Source of the DNA: Gaetbulibacter_B jejuensis
GTDB taxonomy: Bacteria > Bacteroidota > Bacteroidia > Flavobacteriales > Flavobacteriaceae
Reading direction: 5' to 3'
NCBI RefSeq assembly: GCF_039524015.1
Contig: NZ_BAAAGF010000002.1
Location: forward strand, 558,001-622,000
DNA: 64,000 bases
This document shows positions 16,715-28,011 of this stretch, one piece after another (position 1 is the first letter of the stretch; every line of letters starts with the position of its first letter). The notes beneath the pieces were generated by a model, which saw only the letters and a program-made list of their open reading frames with translations, was not told where the DNA came from and searched no databases. A program made the position numbers and the translations under genes.

Positions 16715-16743
16715 AAGACCACTTTTTAGTGGTCTTTTTTTAT
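16715..16743 (+). terminator. Rho-independent terminator after the CAP-domain gene
   Basis: The arms AAGACCACT and AGTGGTCTT flank loop TTTT and are followed by a T run, 25 bases past the stop. Confidence 0.9.
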
Positions 16744-17210
16744 TTAAACGTTTTATTTATTTAATTCATGGGTTATTAATGTAAATACAGGGATTACATT
16801 TGTTGTACTGTTATAAATCATGCAGCTAAACCATTTACTATTTCTAGCTTAACCATGGTATAATTCAAACTACAAATAGGTAGTTTTATTAGCTCTGATA
16901 AATTAAAGTATATCAATTATAAAGGACTTTAAATTTGAGTACATTGTCTATGAGTTATATTCACTTTAGACTATTAACATTAACCTAACGAAAACGAGAA
17001 AGGAAATCACAAGTGTGTGAGCAGTAGGATATCTTATTAATGCTAGAAGAGAAGAAGCATACTTAATTATTGAAGAACAATTAATATTAAAGTTTGAAAT
17101 GGATTATTCAACTACCGTAACAAAAGAATGATTCAAGGTTGTTAAAAGGCTTAGTTTTTAATAGTTCAAAATTACAATGGTTAGGCAATAATTGACTTAA
17201 CTATGATGTA
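16744..17210. other. Gene-less stretch, possibly holding a decayed gene
   Basis: About 470 bases contain no open frame of convincing length. A short stop-bounded stretch on the plus strand (about 17027-17131) reads GYLINARREEAYLIIEEQ and ends in TGA; its composition looks protein-like, but no family is recognised. No tRNA or structured RNA could be identified by eye. Confidence 0.35.
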
Positions 17211-17243
17211 TAAAAAAACAGGCTATTATTAGCCTGTTTTTTT
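17211..17243 (-). terminator. Terminator of the adhesin operon
   Basis: The arms AACAGGCTA and TAGCCTGTT (loop TTAT) have T runs on both strands. On the minus strand it lies about 25 bases past the stop of the OmpA-family gene. It can also stop transcription on the plus strand. Confidence 0.85.
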
Positions 17244-17264
17244 GTTCTTATAATTAAGTGCTGT

Positions 17265-19175
17265 TTAGTTTTTTAAGATATAGAAGTGAGATCTTCTGTT
17301 AAGTTGATGCTCTTCAGGAGTACATTTTACACCATTTGAACACTTGTTTAACAATTGTGTTTCACCATAACCAATAGCACTTTCAATTCTTTCAGGAGCT
17401 ATACCTCTTGATAATAAATATTCATGAGTTGATTTAGCTCTTCTGTCTGATAGTTTTAAGTTATATCTATCACTACCTCTACTATCAGTATGCGACTCAA
17501 TTTTAATAACCATATTTTGGTGGTCTCTCATTACACTTACTATATTTTCAAGTTCGTAAGCAGCATCAGGTCTTATATTCCATTTGTCAAAATCAAAGAA
17601 AATAGGGTTGATAACTATTTCATTATTTATAATTAACGGAATTAAATCTAGGTCTAATGTGTTTTCTTCATTATTAACTTCACCAGTCATAATTTGTTTA
17701 TGATTGTCTTTATAATCTGGTTTGGTAGCTAATACAGTATATTCAGTATGACATTTTACTTTAAATGAATATGCTCCATTTTCATCAGCAGTAACTTCGT
17801 TTAAGATTTTACCTTCTTTGTTGATTAGTTTAACGGTAGCCATTGCAATAGGTTTTTGAGTTAAACTGTCTCTAATGGTTCCTTTAATTATTTGAGAACA
17901 ACCAATAAATCCATAAATATCATCACTACCAGCTCCATCAGGTCTGTTTGATGAAAAGTAACCAATTTGAGTGTCAGAATCTATAATAAAACCAAAGTCG
18001 TCATAACTTGTATTAAAAGGAGCACCTAAGTTTTCTACTTCAGCGTTTTCACCTTTTAATATATTTGATTTAAAAATATCCAGGAATCCTAAGTTTATAT
18101 TACTGTCAGAAGAAAAGTATAATGTATTATCCTTGGCAACAAAAGGGAACATTTCTTTACCATCTGTATTAATTTCTGGTCCTAAATTTTCAGGAGTTCC
18201 ATATTTATTATCTCCAAGTATTGCAACTTTATAGATGTCTGTCGATCCATAACCACCATCACGATCAGAAACAAAAAATAATGTACTATCATCAGGACTT
18301 AAAGCAGGATGACCAGTAGAGTAGTAGGTGTCGTTAATAGGAAGTTCAACTACATCTTGCCACATGCTATCTACTAAAGAAGCTTTATAAATCTTTAAAT
18401 GTGATGTTCCTTCTTTGTCAGTTTTTAACTTGTTTCTTTTATTTACATTGTCTCTAGTAAAGTACATTGTTTTTCCATCACTAGTAATAACTGCATTTGC
18501 TTCATGGAACTCAGTATTTATTTTTGGTCCATTAATTTTGTTTACTTTTTCATAAGTGTTTACACCATCTTTTTCAGTAACCTCTACTTCATAAAGGTCT
18601 AAAAATGGTTCACCATTCCAATCGTAAATTTTGTCTTTTCCATCTCTTGAAGAAGAGAAAATTAACTTACCATCTTTTTCAAACGCACCAAAATCGGCAA
18701 ACTTGGTGTTAATTGGTAATGTGTTGATAGTAACATAAATTTCATCAGTAGATGATAGTTTTTCGTAAAGTTCAAGGTTATCATACTCTAAGCCTGCAAT
18801 TCTGTCGTCATCAGGATTTTCTGCTTTATATTTCTCTAACCAAATTATAGCTTCTTCATAGTTGCCTAAACCTCTAAGCGCCTGTGAGTACTTGTAAAAA
18901 TATTCAGGATCAATTTTATTTTCATGTAATCTTACAGCTTCAGCATACCATTTTGCTGACCCTTCAGAATCTGAATTATTGTAATAACAATCACCTAATC
19001 TAGTTAATACATATTCGCTACTATCACCTTTTTTTACAGCTTCTTCATAAAATTCAGTAGCCTTTTGATAAGCGAAGTTTTTAAAGAACTTGTCAGCTAC
19101 TTTTACTTGCTGTTTTTGAGCAACCATAAAAGTACTACTAAGTGCAACTATTAATAATATTATTCTTGCTTTCAT
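17265..19175 (-). CDS. OmpA-family protein with TPR and beta-propeller-like repeats (T9SS adhesin locus)
   Basis: The 636-residue protein has a signal peptide (about residues 1-19), TPR-like helices (about 20-135), PD40/WD40-like strands such as GKLIFSSSRDG, DGKTMYFTRDN, LFFVSDRDGG and YFSSNRPDG (about 150-410), a carboxypeptidase-regulatory-like beta domain (IKGTIRDSLTQKPIAMATVK, about 415-490) and a C-terminal OmpA peptidoglycan-binding domain (about 520-635, with HTDSRGSDRYNLKLSDRRA). OmpA-like proteins of this layout often accompany PorP/SprF proteins in Flavobacteriia. It starts 11 bases after the SprF-like gene and probably anchors the assembly to peptidoglycan. It is the last gene of the minus-strand adhesin operon. 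Confidence 0.9.
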   Translation of the reverse strand: MKARIILLIVALSSTFMVAQKQQVKVADKFFKNFAYQKATEFYEEAVKKGDSSEYVLTRLGDCYYNNSDSEGSAKWYAEAVRLHENKIDPEYFYKYSQALRGLGNYEEAIIWLEKYKAENPDDDRIAGLEYDNLELYEKLSSTDEIYVTINTLPINTKFADFGAFEKDGKLIFSSSRDGKDKIYDWNGEPFLDLYEVEVTEKDGVNTYEKVNKINGPKINTEFHEANAVITSDGKTMYFTRDNVNKRNKLKTDKEGTSHLKIYKASLVDSMWQDVVELPINDTYYSTGHPALSPDDSTLFFVSDRDGGYGSTDIYKVAILGDNKYGTPENLGPEINTDGKEMFPFVAKDNTLYFSSDSNINLGFLDIFKSNILKGENAEVENLGAPFNTSYDDFGFIIDSDTQIGYFSSNRPDGAGSDDIYGFIGCSQIIKGTIRDSLTQKPIAMATVKLINKEGKILNEVTADENGAYSFKVKCHTEYTVLATKPDYKDNHKQIMTGEVNNEENTLDLDLIPLIINNEIVINPIFFDFDKWNIRPDAAYELENIVSVMRDHQNMVIKIESHTDSRGSDRYNLKLSDRRAKSTHEYLLSRGIAPERIESAIGYGETQLLNKCSNGVKCTPEEHQLNRRSHFYILKN

Positions 19176-19186
19176 AATCTGTTTTT

Positions 19187-20122
19187 TTAGAAGTATCTAG
19201 GTGATTTAACACGTTGTGTCTTGAAAATTTCAAACATAAGTAAAACTTCATGAGTTCCACTTGTATAAGGTCTAATATCTGAAATAGGATACTCATAAGC
19301 ATAACCTATTCTCAATTGTTTTGAAACCTGAAAATCGGCAATACCACCAATAGCAGCAGCAGACTCATTCATTCTATAAGCAGCACCTAACCACAGTTTT
19401 TCATTAAATAAGAAGTTAGCTGTTATATCAAATGATAAAGGAGCTCCATTTGTAGCTTTTAGCATTGTGGCTGGTTTGAATTTTGTGGTTTCGCTTAAAT
19501 CGAATACATATCCACCAGTAAAATAGTAACTAACACGTTCTAATGATACATAGTCAACATTTCCTTGGCTCCCTTTGTTGTAATCAGTATTTAAAATTCT
19601 AGGAGCAGAAAGACCTATATACCATTTGTTCGAATGCCAATAAACACCAGTACCAATATTAGGACTCCATCTATTAGATACATCATTAAAGAAAGGGTCA
19701 TTTACTACCGAAGGGTCATTAAGTAAAGCCTGATCTAAATTATAATGAGTAAATCCAGCTTTAAGACCAAAGGCAAGTTTGGTGTTTTCTCCAGTTTGAA
19801 TAGTATACGAAAAGTCACCATACAAGTAAGAGAAATTTTCATAACCTAACTCATCGTTAATAAACGACAATCCTAAACCAATTTTCTCGTTTCTAAGTGG
19901 TGTATGAATAGACAAGGTTTGTGTAGTTGGTCCACCTTCAAGACCAACCCATTGGCTCCTGTGCAATCCAACAATACTTAATGTTTCTCTACTACCAGCA
20001 TAAGCTGGGTTTATCGAGATAGTGTTATACATATACTGTGTAAACTGAGGTAGCTGTTGGGCAACACTTGTCCAGCAATTGAACAGTATAAAAACGATTA
20101 TGTTAAACTTTAATAATTTCAT
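19187..20122 (-). CDS. PorP/SprF-family type IX secretion membrane protein
   Basis: The 311-residue protein has a signal peptide (about residues 1-21) and a beta-barrel pattern typical of the PorP/SprF family. The N-terminal signature QLPQFTQYMYNTISINPAYA and the following GSRETLSIVGLHRSQWVG are diagnostic. In Flavobacterium johnsoniae SprF is needed to bring the giant adhesin SprB to the cell surface, and SprF-like proteins are paired with type B sorting-domain cargo. Here it starts 13 bases after the giant repeat protein, which has such a domain, and is followed by an OmpA-family gene. A dedicated helper role for this adhesin is a strong inference. Confidence 0.92.
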   Translation of the reverse strand: MKLLKFNIIVFILFNCWTSVAQQLPQFTQYMYNTISINPAYAGSRETLSIVGLHRSQWVGLEGGPTTQTLSIHTPLRNEKIGLGLSFINDELGYENFSYLYGDFSYTIQTGENTKLAFGLKAGFTHYNLDQALLNDPSVVNDPFFNDVSNRWSPNIGTGVYWHSNKWYIGLSAPRILNTDYNKGSQGNVDYVSLERVSYYFTGGYVFDLSETTKFKPATMLKATNGAPLSFDITANFLFNEKLWLGAAYRMNESAAAIGGIADFQVSKQLRIGYAYEYPISDIRPYTSGTHEVLLMFEIFKTQRVKSPRYF

Positions 20123-20135
20123 AATAGGTTAAAAT

Positions 20136-23100
20136 TTATTTGGTTCCTATGTAGATTGGACCTGTAAAAGGTTTTAGCTGCAGTCCATTACTACCTTTGA
20201 TGTTTATTATATAATAATACGTTCCTGAAGGTACTTTATCAGATCTTCCTATTGAAGCTTTTGAAGCTGTACCATTCCAATCATTTTGATAATTGAAGTT
20301 TTCATAGATTTTTGCTCCCCAACGGTTGAATATTTGTAGTTCAATTGTGAACCCACAATCCTCAACACCAGTGATTGTAAAGAACTCATTCCATTGGTCA
20401 CCATTAGGAGTAACAGCTTTAGAAATCACAACATCTTCAGCGCCACATGGTAGTACAATACAATCATCATGAACTGTAATCATTACTTCAACAGTGCTTG
20501 GACATGGTCCGTTTGCTACAGTGTAAGTAAAGATGTAATCACCTAGATCAGCTGTTGCAGGGTCAAAGATGCTTCCGTCTAACGTAGCGTTACCAGAAAC
20601 AACTTCCCAAACACCATCACTGTCATAATCTCCACTTAATAAATCAAATAAGTCAATAGCTAAATCATCTATACAAAGTTCGGTATCATATCCTGTGAAT
20701 GTACTCTCAACATTTACATTTACTATTTGTGTATAGATTGCTTCGTTACCACATTCGTCAGTAACAGTCCAGCTTCTAGTGATTGAATAATCTTCTAAAC
20801 CATCATTTGAATCATTTGATTCGTTAAACTCTACAGTTATATCAGAAGAACAAGCGTCTTCAAATACTAATTCTGGCACTTCAGGAATATCTGAACAGCT
20901 AACATCTATAGTTGCTTCAAAGTCTCCAACAATAACAGGAGCAGTAGTATCTACCACATTAATGGTTTGAACAAGTGTAGCAGTATTACCACAATCATCA
21001 GTTACTGACCAAGTACGTGTGATTACAGATTCGTTAGCACAGTTGCCATCAGCAACCGCATCTGAGTAAGTCGCTTCTAAACCAGCGTCACAGTTATCCG
21101 CTTCATCCGTTACATCACCAGTAAGAGTTAAGTCGTTAGCATCTTGATCACACTCGATAGTTACATCAGCAGGCACAGTAAATGTAGGCGCAGTAGTGTC
21201 TACCACATTGATAGTTTGAACAAGCGTAGCAGTATTACCACAATCATCAGTTACTGACCAAGTACGTGTGATTACAGATTCGTTAGCACAGTTACCATCA
21301 GCAACTGCATCTGAGTAAGTCGCTTCTAAACCAGCGTCACAGTTATCCGCTTCATCCGTTACATCACCAGTAAGTGTTAAGTCGTTAGCATCTTGATCAC
21401 ACTCGATAGTTACATCAGCAGGTACAGTAAATGTAGGCGCAGTAGTATCTACCACATTGATAGTTTGAACAAGTGTAGCAGTATTACCACAATCATCAGT
21501 TACTGACCAAGTACGTGTGATTACAGATTCGTTAGCACAGTTACCATCAGCAACCGCATCTGAGTAAGTCGCTTCTAAACCAGAGTCACAGTTATCCGCT
21601 TCATCCGTTACATCACCAGTAAGAGTTAAGTCATTAGCATCTTGATCACACTCGATAGTTACATCAGCAGGTACAGTAAATGTAGGCGCAGTAGTATCTA
21701 CCACATTAATAGTTTGAACAAGTGTAGTAGTATTACCACAATCATCAGTTACTGACCAAGTACGTGTGATTACAGATTCATTAGCACAGTTGCCATCAGC
21801 AACCGCATCTGAGTAAGTCGCTTCCAAACCAGAGTCACAGTTATCCGCTTCATCCGTTACATCACCAGTAAGAGTTAAGTCGTTAGCATCTTGATCACAC
21901 TCGATAGTTACATCAGCAGGTACAGTAAATGTAGGCGCAGTAGTATCTACCACATTAATAGTTTGAACAAGCGTAGCAGTATTACCACAATCATCAGTTA
22001 GTGACCAAGTACGTGTGATTACAGATTCATTAGCACAATTACCATCAGCAACCGCATCTGAGTAAGTCGCTTCTAAACCAGAGTCACAGTTATCTGCTTC
22101 ATCCGTTACATCACCAGTAAGAGTTAAGTCATTAGCATCTTGATCACACTCGATAGTTACATCAGCAGGTACAGTAAATGTAGGCGCAGTAGTATCTACC
22201 ACATTAATAGTTTGAACAAGTGTAGCAGTGTTACCACAATCATCAGTTAATGACCAAGTACGTGTGATTACAGATTCGTTAGCACAGTTGCCATCAGCAA
22301 CCGCATCTGAGTAAGTCGCTTCTAAACCAGAGTCACAGTTATCCGCTTCATCCGTTACATCACCAGTAAGAGTTAAGTCGTTAGCATCTTGATCACACTC
22401 GATAGTTACATCAGCAGGTACAGTAAATGTAGGCGCAGTAGTATCTACCACATTGATAGTTTGAACAAGTGTAGTAGTATTACCACAATCATCAGTTAAT
22501 GACCAAGTACGTGTGATTACAGATTGGTTAGCACAGTTGCCATCAGCAACCGCATCTGAGTAAGTCGCTTCTAAACCAGAGTCACAGTTATCTGCTTCAT
22601 CCGTTACATCACCAGTAAGTGTTAAGTCGTTAGCATCTTGATCACACTCGATAGTTACATCAGCAGGTACAGTAAATGTAGGTGCAGTAGTATCTACCAC
22701 ATTAATAGTTTGAACAAGCGTAGCAGTGTTACCACAATCATCAGTTAATGACCAAGTACGTGTGATTACAGATTCGTTAGCACAGTTGCCATCAGCAACC
22801 GCATCTGAGTAAGTCGCTTCTAAACCAGAGTCACAGTTATCCGCTTCATCCGTTACATCACCAGTAAGAGTTAAGTCGTTAGCATCTTGATCACACTCGA
22901 TAGTTACATCAGCAGGTACAGTAAATGTAGGCGCAGTAGTATCTACCACATTGATAGTTTGAACAAGTGTAGCAGTGTTACCACAATCATCAGTTACTGA
23001 CCAAGTACGTGTGATTACAGATTCGTTAGCACAGTTACCATCAGCAACCGCATCTGAGTAAGTCGCTTCTAAACCAGAGTCACAGTTATCCGCTTCATCC

Positions 23101-26100
23101 GTTACATCACCAGTAAGAGTTAAGTCATTAGCATCTTGATCACACTCGATAGTTACATCAGCAGGCACAGTAAATGTAGGCGCAGTAGTATCTACCACAT
23201 TGATAGTTTGAACAAGTGTAGCAGTATTACCACAATCATCAGTTAATGACCAAGTACGTGTGATTACAGATTCGTTAGCACAGTTCCCATCAGCAACCGC
23301 ATCTGAGTAAGTCGCTTCTAAACCAGAGTCACAGTTATCCGCTTCATCCGTTACATCACCAGTAAGTGTTAAGTCGTTAGCATCTTGATCACACTCGATA
23401 GTTACATCAGCAGGTACAGTAAATGTAGGTGCAGTAGTATCTACCACATTAATAGTTTGAACAAGCGTAGCAGTGTTACCACAATCATCAGTTACTGACC
23501 AAGTACGTGTGATTACAGATTCGTTAGCACAGTTACCATCAGCAACCGCATCTGAGTAAGTCGCTTCTAAACCAGAGTCACAGTTATCCGCTTCATCCGT
23601 TACATCACCAGTAAGAGTTAAGTCGTTAGCATCTTGATCACACTCGATAGTTACATCAGCAGGTACAGTAAATGTAGGCGCAGTAGTATCTACCACATTA
23701 ATAGTTTGAACAAGTGTAGTAGTATTACCACAATCATCAGTTACTGACCAAGTACGTGTGATCACAGATTCGTTAGCACAGTTGCCATCAGCAACCGCAT
23801 CTGAGTAAGTCGCTTCTAAACCAGAGTCACAGTTATCCGCTTCATCCGTTACATCACCAGTAAGAGTTAAGTCATTAGCATCTTGATCACACTCGATAGT
23901 TACATCAGCAGGTACAGTAAATGTAGGCGCAGTAGTATCTACCACATTAATAGTTTGAACAAGTGTAGCAGTATTACCACAATCATCAGTTACTGACCAA
24001 GTACGTGTGATCACAGATTCGTTAGCACAGTTACCATCAGCAACTGCATCTGAGTAAGTCGCTTCTAAACCAGCGTCACAGTTATCCGCTTCATCCGTTA
24101 CATCACCAGTAAGAGTTAAGTCGTTAGCATCTTGATCACACTCGATAGTTACATCAGCAGGTACAGTAAATGTAGGAGCAGTAGTATCTACCACATTAAT
24201 AGTTTGAACAAGTGTAGCAGTATTACCACAATCATCAGTTACTGACCAAGTACGAGTGATCACAGATTCGTTAGCACAGTTACCATCAGCAACCGCATCT
24301 GAGTAAGTCGCTTCCAGACTAGAGTCACAGTTATCCGTTTCATCCGTTACGTCACCAGTAAGTGTTAAGTCATTAGCATCTTGATCACACTCGATAGTTA
24401 CATCAGCAGGTACAGTAAATGTAGGAGCAGTAGTATCTACGATAGTAAATATAGCAGTAGTAGTACTTGAGTTACCACAACCATCAGTAGCTGTAAATGT
24501 TACAGTAGCTGAACCAGTTGCACCACAAGCATCTGCAAGTTTAGTAAAGTCATTTGTCCATGTAATTGCTGAACAATCATCAGAGGCAATAGCGCCACCA
24601 TTATTAGTTAACCAATCATTAAGATCGTTAACATTACCAGCTCCATCACATTCTACAGTTAAGTTAGCACTAGTAGTATCTATAGAAGGAGCAGTAGTGT
24701 CTTGAATAGCATAAGAAGCTGTTGTAGTTGATGAATTTCCACAAGCATCAGTAGCTGTAAATGTTACTGTTACTGGAGCAGAACAATCTGATTGAGCTCC
24801 ATTGTAATCATTTGTCCAGGTTATAGCACCACAATTATCTGATGCTACAGCACCACCATTATTATTTAACCAGTTTTCTATTTCTCCGTTATTACCTGAA
24901 CCATCACATTCAACAATAATATCTGTTGCGTTAGTGTCAATGACAGGCGCAGTTGTATCTACCACATTAATAGTTTGAACAAGCGTAGCAGTGTTACCAC
25001 AATCATCAGTTAATGACCAAGTACGTGTGATTACAGATTCGTTAGCACAGTTGCCATCAGCAACCGCATCTGAGTAAGTCGCTTCTAAACCAGAGTCACA
25101 GTTATCCGCTTCATCCGTTACATCACCAGTAAGAGTTAAGTCGTTAGCATCTTGATCACACTCGATAGTTACATCAGCAGGTACAGTAAATGTAGGCGCA
25201 GTAGTATCTACCACATTGATAGTTTGAACAAGTGTAGCAGTGTTACCACAATCATCAGTTAATGACCAAGTACGTGTGATTACAGATTCGTTAGCACAGT
25301 TACCATCAGCAACCGCATCTGAGTAAGTCGCTTCTAAACCAGCGTCACAGTTATCCGCTTCATCCGTTACATCACCAGTAAGAGTTAAGTCATTAGCATC
25401 TTGATCACACTCGATAGTTACATCAGCAGGCACAGTAAATGTAGGCGCAGTAGTATCTACCACATTGATAGTTTGAACAAGTGTAGCAGTGTTACCACAA
25501 TCATCAGTTAATGACCAAGTACGTGTGATTACAGATTCGTTAGCACAGTTACCATCAGCAACCGCATCTGAGTAAGTCGCTTCTAAACCAGCGTCACAGT
25601 TATCCGCTTCATCCGTTACATCACCAGTAAGAGTTAAGTCATTAGCATCTTGATCACACTCGATAGTTACATCAGCAGGCACAGTAAATGTAGGCGCAGT
25701 AGTATCTACCACATTGATAGTTTGAACAAGTGTAGCAGTATTACCACAATCATCAGTTAATGACCAAGTACGTGTGATTACAGATTCGTTAGCACAGTTC
25801 CCATCAGCAACCGCATCTGAGTAAGTCGCTTCTAAACCAGAGTCACAGTTATCCGCTTCATCCGTTACATCACCAGTAAGAGTTAAGTCGTTAGCATCTT
25901 GATCACACTCGATAGTTACATCAGCAGGTACAGTAAATGTAGGCGCAGTAGTATCTACCACATTGATAGTTTGAACAAGTGTAGTAGTATTACCACAATC
26001 ATCAGTTAATGACCAAGTACGTGTGATTACAGATTCGTTAGCACAGTTCCCATCAGCAACCGCATCTGAGTAAGTCGCTTCTAAACCAGCGTCACAGTTA

Positions 26101-28011
26101 TCCGCTTCATCCGTTACATCACCAGTAAGAGTTAAGTCGTTAGCATCTTGATCACACTCGATAGTTACATCAGCAGGCACAGTAAATGTAGGCGCAGTAG
26201 TATCTACCACATTGATAGTTTGAACAAGTGTAGCAGTATTACCACAATCATCAGTTACTGACCAAGTACGTGTAATTACAGATTCATTAGCACAGTTACC
26301 ATCAGCAACTGCATCTGAGTAAGTCGCTTCTAAACCAGCGTCACAGTTATCCGCTTCATCCGTTACATCACCAGTAAGAGTTAAGTCGTTAGCATCTTGA
26401 TCACACTCGATAGTTACATCAGCAGGTACAGTAAATGTAGGCGCAGTAGTATCTACGATAGTAAATATAGCAGTAGTAGTACTTGAGTTACCACAACCAT
26501 CAGTAGCTGTAAATGTTACAGTAGCTGAACCAGTTGCACCACAAGCATCTGCAAGTTTATCAAAATCATTAGTCCAAGTAACATCTGAGCATACGTCAGA
26601 GGCAATAGCGCCACCATTATTAGTTAACCAATCATTAAGGTCATCAACATTACCAGCACCATCACATTCCACAGTTAAGTCAGAGGCTTCAGTATCAATA
26701 GTTGGGTTTAATAAATCTAATATTGTAAAGAGAGCAGTAGTACTTGATGAGTTTCCACATTCATCAGTAGCTGTAAAAGTTACTAAAGCACGACCAGTTG
26801 CACCACATTGATCTAAAAGGCCAGAGTAATTATTAGTCCAAGTAATTGTTGAGCATTGGTCAATAGCAACAGCTCCTGCTTGAGTATCTAACCAAGCTTG
26901 TAATTCATCAGTATTTCCTGAACCATCGCATTGAACTGTTTGGTCAGCAGCTACCGTTGAGATTACTGGATTTAAAGTATCTTCAATTGTAAATATAGCG
27001 GTAGTAGTTGAAAAGTTTCCACAGTCATCAGTAGCAGTAAAAGTTACAGTAGCAGAACCAGTTGCACCACAAAGGTCACTTAATTCAGTAAAATCATTTG
27101 TCCATGTTACGTTTCCACATAAGTCAGAGGCAATAGCACCACCATTACTATTTAACCAATTATTAAGGTCATCAATATTACCAGCACCATCACATTCTAC
27201 AGTTAAGTCACTAGCTTCAGCATCTATTGTAGGCGCAGTAATGTCTTCGATAGTAAATATAGCAGTAGTAGTACTTGAGTTACCACAACCATCAGTAGCT
27301 GTAAAAGTTACAGTAGCAGAACCAGTTGCACCACAAAGGTCACTTAATTCAGTAAAATCATTGGTCCATGTAATTGTTGAACAATCATCAGAGGCAATAG
27401 CTCCACCATTATTAGTTAACCAATCATTAAGGTCGTCAGTATTACCAGTACCATCACATTGTACAGTTAAATTGGAAGCTTCAGTATCAATAGAAGGATT
27501 AGCTGTGTCCTGAATAGTATAAGAAGCTGTTGTAGTTGATGTATTTCCACAAGCATCAGTAGCTGTAAACGTTACCAATACAGGAGTAGAACAATCTGAT
27601 TGAGCTCCGTTGTAATTATTTGTCCAGGTAACATCACCACAATTGTCTGACGCTACAGCACCACCATTATTATTTAACCAGTTTTCTATTTCTCCATTAT
27701 TACCTGAACCATCACATTCTACAGCGATATTTGTTGCATCAATATTAATCACAGGATCAGTAGTATCAATTACATTTATGATTTGATCTTGCGATACATC
27801 GTTACCACAATCGTCAGTAGCAGTCCAAGTTCTAGTAATAGTTTGAGTATTACCACAAGAACCAGCTGCAACACTATCAGAGTAAGTTACAGTTACCGAT
27901 CCACAAGAATCAGTAGCAGTTGCGTTACCAGTTTGAGAAGGATCTATGCTGTCACCACACTCTACATTAGCAGTAGCAGGAACAGTAATCACAGGATCAG
28001 TAGTATCAATT
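20136..28011 (-). CDS. Giant repeat adhesin, C-terminal part (T9SS type B sorting domain); gene interrupted by an assembly gap
   Basis: This is the C-terminal part (about 2,620 residues) of one giant surface protein whose N-terminal part lies at 28105-31213. In order it has one full and one partial 80-residue Ig/HYR-like repeat, five ~87-residue modules (ECDGSGN... motif), six 83-residue repeats, two ~87-residue modules, fourteen 83-residue repeats and a tail domain. The last ~95 residues (ISKAVTPNGDQWNEFF, LQIFNRWGAKIYE, VPSGTYYYIINI) form a gliding-motility-associated type B sorting domain, so the protein should cross the outer membrane by T9SS. The 83-residue unit is very acidic and has four cysteines. 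The frame has no real start codon here; it continues across the gap. Expected role: cell-surface adhesion or gliding, by analogy with SprB. Confidence 0.88.
20938..24423 (-). repeat. Fourteen tandem 249-bp coding repeats (array nearer the C-terminus)
   Basis: Exactly 14 x 249 bases. Each unit encodes 83 residues with the pattern FTVPADVTIECDQDAN, then TYSDAVADGNCANES, then TDDCGNTATLVQTINVVDTT. Copies differ mostly at a few sites, such as A or S in NCD(A/S)GLE, V or L in TWS(V/L)TD, and A or T in CGNT(A/T)TL. Copy 8 from the protein N-side has Q instead of E in CANES, and copy 1 is the most diverged (DETDNCDSSLE). Confidence 0.95.
24424..24945 (-). repeat. Two ~87-residue modules between the two 249-bp arrays
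   Basis: These 522 bases encode two modules of the ECDG(S/A)GN type (motifs ECDGSGNNGEIENWL and ECDGAGNVNDLNDWL, then TFTATD.CGNSSTTT). They are related to the five modules at 26440-27750. The part at 24427-24543 is identical to 26443-26559. Confidence 0.9.
24946..26439 (-). repeat. Six tandem 249-bp coding repeats (array nearer the N-terminus)
   Basis: Exactly 6 x 249 bases of the same 83-residue unit as the 14-copy array. The site combinations (A/S, V/L, A/T) are shuffled among copies. Confidence 0.95.
26440..27750 (-). repeat. Five ~87-residue modules
   Basis: These 1,311 bases encode five related modules marked by (E/Q)CDG.GN, a WL..(N/Q).GA(I/V)A.D segment, TWTN(N/D)(Y/F) and TFTATD.CGN. 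They are more diverged from each other than the 83-residue units. Confidence 0.88.

Noticed and set aside
27241..27513. Plus-strand frame of 90 codons within the adhesin gene
   Set aside because: Antisense shadow of repeated coding sequence.
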